Positions 6,005 to 10,483 of a stretch of DNA of 10,483 nucleotides are shown piece after piece. Source of the DNA: UBA7446 sp964014735 (GTDB taxonomy: Bacteria > Bacteroidota > Bacteroidia > Flavobacteriales > Flavobacteriaceae). The stretch's first letter is position 1; every line of letters begins with the position of its first letter. Under the pieces are notes generated by a model that worked only from the letters and a program-made list of their open reading frames with translations, was not told where the DNA came from and did not search any database. The translations under genes and the position numbers were made by a program. The DNA is taken from the NCBI GenBank assembly GCA_964014735.1, contig CAXHBH010000040.1, forward strand, positions 1 to 10,483, given 5' to 3'.

Positions 6005-6933
6005 CTTACGCCGACCAATTCTACGTCAAAAATAAGGGTAGCATCTGGAGGAATTACTCCCCCTACTCCTCTAGCTCCATAGCCCAGGTCACTGGGAATA
6101 ACAAAGCGTGCCTTATCACCCACTGACAACAGTTGAATACCTTCGTCCCATCCAAGGATTACCTGTCCTAACCCAAGTTTAAATTCAATGGGTTGATTTC
6201 GTTTGTAAGATGAATCAAAAACAGTTCCGTCTAAAAGTTGACCCTTATAGTGAACAGCAACGGTCTTTCCTTTTTCAGAAGCCGCACCATCGCCGCGTTT
6301 AATAAACTGATAGCGTAGTCCCGAAGCTGTTTTTTCAAAACCAGCAGCTACTTTTTCAAGTGCTTTTTCTTTTGCTTGCTTTGCTTCGCGAAAACGCTGC
6401 TCACGACTACCTTCAAAAACTCTAAAAGCTTCCACAGCATTAAAAGCTGATGCTTCATCACCATTACGTTGAATAGCAATTGATTCAATCAAATCACCTT
6501 GTGCAATTTGGTCAACTACGTCTTGACCTTCAACCACAAATCCGAAAACGGTATGTTTCCTATCCAACCAAGGGGTTTCATTGTGTGTGATGAAAAACTG
6601 ACTTCCATTGGAACCAGGCCCAGAATTTGCCATTGACAAAACACCTGACCTATCATGCTTAAGGTCTGAATGAAATTCGTCGTCAAATTGATAGCCGGGA
6701 CCACCAACGCCAGTTCCCTCGGGACATCCTCCCTGAACCATAAAGTTTTCTATAACGCGATGGAAAGTCAAACCATCGTAGTAAGGCTTTCCCTGTGCTT
6801 TGTGATTATTCTCAAGATTTCCTTCAGCGAGCGCAACAAAATTACCAACTGTCCCAGGCGTCTCATTGTGAGTTAAGCGAATTTTGATAGATCCTTTAGA
6901 AGTTGTAAAAACAGCGAATATTCCTTCTTTCAT
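6001..6933 (-). CDS. Dual cyclophilin-FKBP peptidyl-prolyl cis-trans isomerase
   Basis: A 310-residue fusion of two unrelated prolyl isomerase folds. Residues 5-172 are a cyclophilin domain: FHRVIENFMVQGG (57-69) with the catalytic Arg59, GSQFFITHN (110-118), and PWLDRKHTVFG (121-131) with Trp122 at the cyclosporin-contact position. A charged helical linker (175-203) follows. Residues 204-310 are an FKBP domain retaining the known active-site residues: Tyr229, Phe239-Asp240, Phe251, Val258-Ile259, Trp262, Tyr285 and Phe302. Both sites look intact. No signal peptide is visible, so it should act in the cytoplasm in protein folding. recQ lies 39 nt upstream on the same strand, and a TATTTTCG element in that gap may give separate expression. 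This cyclophilin-first order is known in flavobacteria. Confidence 0.95.
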   Translation of the reverse strand: MKEGIFAVFTTSKGSIKIRLTHNETPGTVGNFVALAEGNLENNHKAQGKPYYDGLTFHRVIENFMVQGGCPEGTGVGGPGYQFDDEFHSDLKHDRSGVLSMANSGPGSNGSQFFITHNETPWLDRKHTVFGFVVEGQDVVDQIAQGDLIESIAIQRNGDEASAFNAVEAFRVFEGSREQRFREAKQAKEKALEKVAAGFEKTASGLRYQFIKRGDGAASEKGKTVAVHYKGQLLDGTVFDSSYKRNQPIEFKLGLGQVILGWDEGIQLLSVGDKARFVIPSDLGYGARGVGGVIPPDATLIFDVELVGVS

Positions 6934-6952
6934 AATAGCTTTTTGATGCCTG

Positions 6953-6960
6953 CGAAAATA
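6953..6960 (-). promoter_or_regulatory. Candidate -7 promoter element for the prolyl isomerase gene
   Basis: Minus-strand TATTTTCG, one mismatch from TAnnTTTG, lies 19 nt before the ATG and within the short gap after recQ. No -33 TTG is visible at normal spacing. Confidence 0.3.
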
Positions 6961-6972
6961 GACATAAAAAGA

Positions 6973-9174
6973 TTAGTTTGCCACCTCACTCATGAATTTA
7001 ATTCTGAAAATACGTAAATCGTCCTCTTCATATTCGCCATCAAATTCTTCAACAGCCCCTTGTATATCATTGTTTTCTGCTTCCATGAAATACTCATAAA
7101 GTTCTTCTTGCTGCTCCTCGTCAAAGAGGTCATCAATGGCATATTGAATGTTTACTTTAGTCCCAGAAAAAACAATGGTTTCTAATTGGTCTAAAAAATT
7201 GGGGAGCTCCATGCCTTTGGCATCAGCAATATCACGAATAGACAACTTCCTATCAATGTTTTGAATGATAAATAATTTTAGTGCTGAATTTGCACCTGTG
7301 GTTTTAATAACCAAATCTTCAGGCCTTGTTATGTTGTTGTCATTGACATAAGCAGTAATTAATTCCAGAAAGGATTTACCGAACTTATTCGCTTTTCCTT
7401 CGCCAACTCCGTGAATATTTTTTAGTTCTTCAATTGTCATGGGGTATTTTATAAGCATGTCTTCAATTGAAGACTCTTCAAAAACAGCATAAGGCGGAAC
7501 TTCATGTTTATCTGCAACTTCTTTTCGCAGTTTCATCAACATTTTCTTGAGCTTAACCTCAAAAGATGCCGTTTTAGCTGGTGCAGCAACTACGACACTA
7601 TTGTCATACAAATGATTTTCAGTCATTAAAAAGTTGTGCGGTTTATCTAAAAATAGAGCGCCCTTTTTACTAATTTTGATAACTCCATAGGTTTCAATCT
7701 CTTTATTGAGATAACCCGCAACTAAAAGTTGTGAAAGCAATGCATTCCAATAGGCGTGGTCTTTAGTTCTTCCTGCACCAAAAAAGGAGTTTGATTGAAT
7801 TCGATGAGAGACTAAAATTGGCGTTTTTTTTCCAACCATGATATGAATCAATTCTTTGATTTTATATTGCTCATTGGTCTTTTTAATGATTTGGATAATG
7901 AGTTCAACTTCTTTTTGAGCTTCTACTCTTGGCTTAGGATTTCGTGCATTATCGTCCATTTCGGCTCCGTCGCCATTAACCTCGTCAAATTCCTCTCCAA
8001 AATAGTGCAGAATGAATTTACGCCTTGACATTGAAGTCTCGGCATAAGCAACCATTTCTTGCAGTAGGGCGTAGCCAACTTCTTGTTCTGCTAGTGGCTT
8101 TCCAGCCATAAACTTCTCAAGCTTTTCAATGTCCTTGTAAGCATAAAAGGCCAAGCAATGTCCTTCGCCACCGTCTCTTCCAGCACGACCCGTTTCTTGG
8201 TAATAACTCTCAATACTTTTTGGGATATCATGATGTATAACAAAGCGAACGTCAGGCTTATCTATACCCATGCCAAATGCAATGGTTGCCACAATAACAT
8301 CACAGTTTTCTTTAAGAAAACTATCTTGGTTGTGTACCCTTTGTTTGGTATCCAAACCTGCGTGATACGGAAGAGCATTAATCCCATTTACTTGTAACAT
8401 TTGTGCCAATTCTTCAACTCTTTTTCGCGACAAACAATACACAATACCAGATTTATCTTTGTTGCCCTTTACAAAAGAAATGATATCACGTTCTACTTGT
8501 GCTGTTTTTGGTCTTACTTCATAGAACAGATTAGGTCTATTAAAGGAGGCCATATAAGTTGTGGCATTAGAAATATTGAGGTTTTTGAGAATGTCTTCTT
8601 GGACTTTTGGGGTTGCAGTTGCTGTCAAACCAATGATGGGTATATCATCTCCAATACGCTGCATGATGGATTTGAGGTTACGGTATTCAGGTCTAAAATC
8701 ATGCCCCCACTCAGAAATACAATGGGCTTCGTCAATAGCTAAGAAACTAATAGAAACGGTACGTAGAAAAACAACATAATCTTCTTTTGTAAGAGATTCT
8801 GGAGCTACATATAGAAGCTTTGTCAATCCTGAACTAATGTCCTGTTTAACAATTTCTACCTGTGTTTTACTTAACGATGAGTTTAAAACGTGTGCAATAC
8901 CATCATTTTTGGAAATACCCCGGATTGCATCTACTTGATTTTTCATCAATGCTATGAGCGGTGAAACCACTATGGCTGTTCCTTCTTGAATAAGTGCAGG
9001 TAATTGGTAACATAGCGACTTACCACCACCAGTAGGCATAATAACAAAGGTGTTCTCTTTTTTAAGAACACTTTTTATAACATCTTCTTGTAATCCTCGA
9101 AACTCGTTAAAACCAAAAAAATTTTTAAGAGAGGCTTTTAAATCAAGCTGTTTGCCATTGACCTGTAGCTTCAT
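6973..9174 (-). CDS. recQ: ATP-dependent DNA helicase RecQ
   Basis: A 733-residue 3'-5' superfamily 2 helicase for recombination and replication-fork repair. Motifs (ATG as residue 1): FRGLQEDVI (25-33), Walker A MPTGGGKS (46-53), DEAH (148-151), aromatic-rich loop SEWGHDFRPEY (154-164), TATAT (184-188), and motif VI QETGRAGRDG (326-335). A winged-helix RQC region follows (about 420-525), then HRDC (about 535-612, with GVGEGKANKFG at 589-599), and a C-terminal extension with a helix-turn-helix-like segment (about 640-670) and an acidic tail. The four zinc-ligand cysteines of E. coli RecQ are absent: SMSRRKFILHYFGEEF continues into an acidic, Cys-free stretch. A GTG at 9177 directly precedes the ATG at 9174 and could also serve; the ATG is preferred. 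Confidence 0.95.
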   Translation of the reverse strand: MKLQVNGKQLDLKASLKNFFGFNEFRGLQEDVIKSVLKKENTFVIMPTGGGKSLCYQLPALIQEGTAIVVSPLIALMKNQVDAIRGISKNDGIAHVLNSSLSKTQVEIVKQDISSGLTKLLYVAPESLTKEDYVVFLRTVSISFLAIDEAHCISEWGHDFRPEYRNLKSIMQRIGDDIPIIGLTATATPKVQEDILKNLNISNATTYMASFNRPNLFYEVRPKTAQVERDIISFVKGNKDKSGIVYCLSRKRVEELAQMLQVNGINALPYHAGLDTKQRVHNQDSFLKENCDVIVATIAFGMGIDKPDVRFVIHHDIPKSIESYYQETGRAGRDGGEGHCLAFYAYKDIEKLEKFMAGKPLAEQEVGYALLQEMVAYAETSMSRRKFILHYFGEEFDEVNGDGAEMDDNARNPKPRVEAQKEVELIIQIIKKTNEQYKIKELIHIMVGKKTPILVSHRIQSNSFFGAGRTKDHAYWNALLSQLLVAGYLNKEIETYGVIKISKKGALFLDKPHNFLMTENHLYDNSVVVAAPAKTASFEVKLKKMLMKLRKEVADKHEVPPYAVFEESSIEDMLIKYPMTIEELKNIHGVGEGKANKFGKSFLELITAYVNDNNITRPEDLVIKTTGANSALKLFIIQNIDRKLSIRDIADAKGMELPNFLDQLETIVFSGTKVNIQYAIDDLFDEEQQEELYEYFMEAENNDIQGAVEEFDGEYEEDDLRIFRIKFMSEVAN

Positions 9175-9185
9175 CACGGGTTTTG

Positions 9186-9193
9186 TACATTTG
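9186..9193 (+). promoter_or_regulatory. Candidate -7 promoter element for kdsD-tatC
   Basis: TACATTTG matches TAnnTTTG exactly, 42 nt before the proposed TTG start of kdsD. A TTG at 9158-9160 is 25 nt upstream, slightly farther than the usual 17-23. It almost overlaps the candidate recQ promoter on the other strand. Confidence 0.35.
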
Positions 9194-9198
9194 CATCC

Positions 9199-9229
9199 AC
9201 AATATACGTTAAATCTGTTTATATATCAA
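9199..9229 (-). promoter_or_regulatory. Candidate recQ promoter
   Basis: On the minus strand, TTG (9229-9227) is followed after 20 nt by TATATTGT (9206-9199). This fits TTG-N17-23-TAnnTTTG with two mismatches at the end of the -7 box. Transcription would start about 20 nt before the recQ ATG. Confidence 0.3.
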
Positions 9230-9235
9230 TCACAT

Positions 9236-10201
9236 TTGAATAAATACAACCACATATTAAAAGTTGCTACTGCTGTGATTGAGCAACAATCCGAAGCGAT
9301 AGCTGGATTGGCTCCGCAGTTAAGTAATGATTTTGAAAGCGTCATCAATTGGATTCATAAAGGTAAGGGGAGAGTTGTTCTTACTGGTATTGGTAAAAGT
9401 GCTATAATAGGCATGAAAATCAGTGCCACCTTAAACTCTACTGGAACCAAAAGTATTTTTATGCATGCTGCTGATGCCATTCACGGAGATATAGGAATGA
9501 TTGATAAAGATGATATCGTTCTATGCCTATCTAAAAGTGGGACAAGTGCTGAAATAAAAACGATTGTACCACTACTAAAAAAAAGAGAAAACAAATTAAT
9601 TGGTATGACGGCAAACTCAAGTTCTTACCTTGCCCAAAATGCAGATGCGATTTTACATATTGGCATATCAAAAGAAGCCGATCCGAACAATTTAGCACCA
9701 ACCACAAGTACCACAGCTCAGCTTGTTATGGGAGACGCATTAGCCATTTGCTTAATGGAGCTTAGCGGATTTAAGGCAGAAGATTTTGCACAATCACACC
9801 CTGGAGGCGCATTAGGCAAAGCATTGAACGTTCAGTTAAAACACTTGCTCCAACCGCACAAAAAACCAGCAGTTACACCCAACGACCCTGTAAAGGTAGT
9901 TATCAACGAGATTTCAACCAAACTTGTTGGTGCAACAGCTGTTGTCGAAAAAAATCAGATTGTTGGTGTTGTAACAGATGGAGATTTACGACGCATGATG
10001 CAATCAGTAGTTGATATAACTTCAGTGAAAGCGCAAGATATAATGACAAAAAAACCCATTATTTTAAGCAGTGATACGCTTGCAAAAAAAGCATTAACGT
10101 TGATGCAAGAAAAAGAAATCAGTCAAATTATTATTGAAGATTCAAATACCTATATGGGTATTATACATATTCATGACATTCTAAACGAAGGCATATATTA
10201 G
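9236..10201 (+). CDS. kdsD: D-arabinose 5-phosphate isomerase, KdsD/KpsF family
   Basis: A 321-residue enzyme that interconverts ribulose 5-phosphate and arabinose 5-phosphate, the first step toward Kdo for lipopolysaccharide. An N-terminal SIS domain (about 35-180) has LTGIGKSAIIGMKISATLNS (49-68), MHAADAIHGDIGMI (76-89), LSKSGTSAEI (98-107) and the SHPGGALGK loop (187-195) with His188 at the E. coli catalytic His193 position. Two CBS repeats follow (about 208-262 and 268-321), including VGVVTDGDLRR (243-253). The frame is open back to 9050, but that part lies antisense in recQ and is unlike the family. TTG at 9236 gives MNKYNHILKVATAVIEQQS, which aligns with the usual N-terminus and length; no ATG is available there. 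tatC starts 3 nt after the stop. Confidence 0.92.
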   Translation: MNKYNHILKVATAVIEQQSEAIAGLAPQLSNDFESVINWIHKGKGRVVLTGIGKSAIIGMKISATLNSTGTKSIFMHAADAIHGDIGMIDKDDIVLCLSKSGTSAEIKTIVPLLKKRENKLIGMTANSSSYLAQNADAILHIGISKEADPNNLAPTTSTTAQLVMGDALAICLMELSGFKAEDFAQSHPGGALGKALNVQLKHLLQPHKKPAVTPNDPVKVVINEISTKLVGATAVVEKNQIVGVVTDGDLRRMMQSVVDITSVKAQDIMTKKPIILSSDTLAKKALTLMQEKEISQIIIEDSNTYMGIIHIHDILNEGIY

Positions 10202-10204
10202 TGT

Positions 10205-10483
10205 ATGGAAAACAAAACCATGCCATTTCTAGAACATTTAGAAGAGTTGCGCTGGCACCTCATTCGTAGTATTTTAGCCATTGTAATTGCAGGTTGTGCT
10301 GCTTTTTTAGCTAAAGACATAATTTTTGATATTTTACTTTTTGGTCCCAAAAGACAAGACTTTATTACCTATAAATGGCTTTGCAGTGCTGCACAAGCAC
10401 TTGGTTTTGACAACGGTTTTTGTCTAGATGAACTGCCATTCAGGGTTCAAAGTAGAACGGTTGCTGGGCAATTTTCTGCACAT
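10205..10483 (+). CDS. tatC: Twin-arginine translocase subunit TatC, N-terminal part (cut by window edge)
   Basis: The first 93 residues of TatC, the multi-spanning inner-membrane receptor that recognises twin-arginine signal peptides and exports folded proteins. The cytoplasmic N-terminus MPFLEHLEELRWHLIRS (6-22) carries the conserved HLxELR motif that contacts the signal peptide. The first membrane helix spans about 20-38. A long periplasmic loop follows with LFGPKRQDFITYKWLC (45-60), and the cut end reads AGQFSAH (87-93), as expected just before the second helix. It sits 3 nt after kdsD and is probably co-transcribed and translationally linked. The remainder lies to the right of the window. 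Confidence 0.93.
   Translation, partial: MENKTMPFLEHLEELRWHLIRSILAIVIAGCAAFLAKDIIFDILLFGPKRQDFITYKWLCSAAQALGFDNGFCLDELPFRVQSRTVAGQFSAH

Noticed and set aside
8401..8742. 113-codon plus-strand open frame inside recQ
   Set aside because: It is the antisense shadow of conserved helicase codons, with no recognisable family or start context.
9050..9235. N-terminal extension of kdsD by 62 residues from an ATG at 9050
   Set aside because: It runs antisense through the first part of recQ, gives a Cys/Phe/Ser-rich sequence unlike the family, and would make the protein too long.
1..10483. CRISPR array, tRNA or rRNA, transposon ends, attachment sites, or phage or defence cassette
   Set aside because: No regularly spaced repeats, tRNA-like cloverleaf, transposase or integrase motifs were seen; all long genes are housekeeping families.

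Overview
The window looks like ordinary chromosomal DNA from a Bacteroidota member, most likely a Flavobacteriaceae-type bacterium. The evidence is low G+C, weak or absent Shine-Dalgarno sequences, several TAnnTTTG-like -7 promoter elements close to start codons, an unusually long NusB, a cyclophilin-FKBP fusion and a RecQ with a C-terminal extension. All of these fit that group. Apart from promoter motifs, assignments rest on recognising protein families by eye; no database search was run.

Layout, left to right. Positions 1-3256 are all on the minus strand. They hold the 5' end of acs (acetyl-CoA synthetase, cut by the window edge), pyrD (class 2 dihydroorotate dehydrogenase), yajC (Sec translocon accessory), a DUF1573 lipoprotein gene and a long nusB. 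They are transcribed in the order nusB > DUF1573 > yajC > pyrD > acs. The first four are tightly packed, with a 1-nt stop/start overlap between the DUF1573 gene and yajC. acs is set apart by a 190-nt gap with its own candidate promoter. Divergent from nusB is an ABC exporter half-transporter with a TTG start and an Asp where the catalytic Glu usually sits. After it, 328 nt hold the best find of the window: a decayed PUR/DUF3276-like gene with a homopolymer frameshift, an in-frame TAG and no start codon, together with hairpins. A thioredoxin-fold (AhpC/TSA-like) gene follows on the plus strand. Its stop codon overlaps the stop of a convergent gene encoding a fused cyclophilin-FKBP prolyl isomerase. 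Upstream of that, on the same minus strand, is recQ. recQ is divergent from kdsD (arabinose-5-phosphate isomerase, apparent TTG start), which is followed 3 nt later by tatC, cut by the right edge.

The genes are housekeeping: pyrimidine synthesis, acetate activation, protein export and folding (YajC, TatC, prolyl isomerase), transcription antitermination, DNA repair and Kdo/LPS precursor supply. There is no sign of a mobile element, CRISPR array, tRNA, rRNA, phage or defence island. I see no convincing undescribed system. The items worth a second look are the broken PUR-like gene, the loss of zinc-ligand cysteines in RecQ, the degenerate ABC site, the non-ATG starts and the repeated short-leader promoter pattern.
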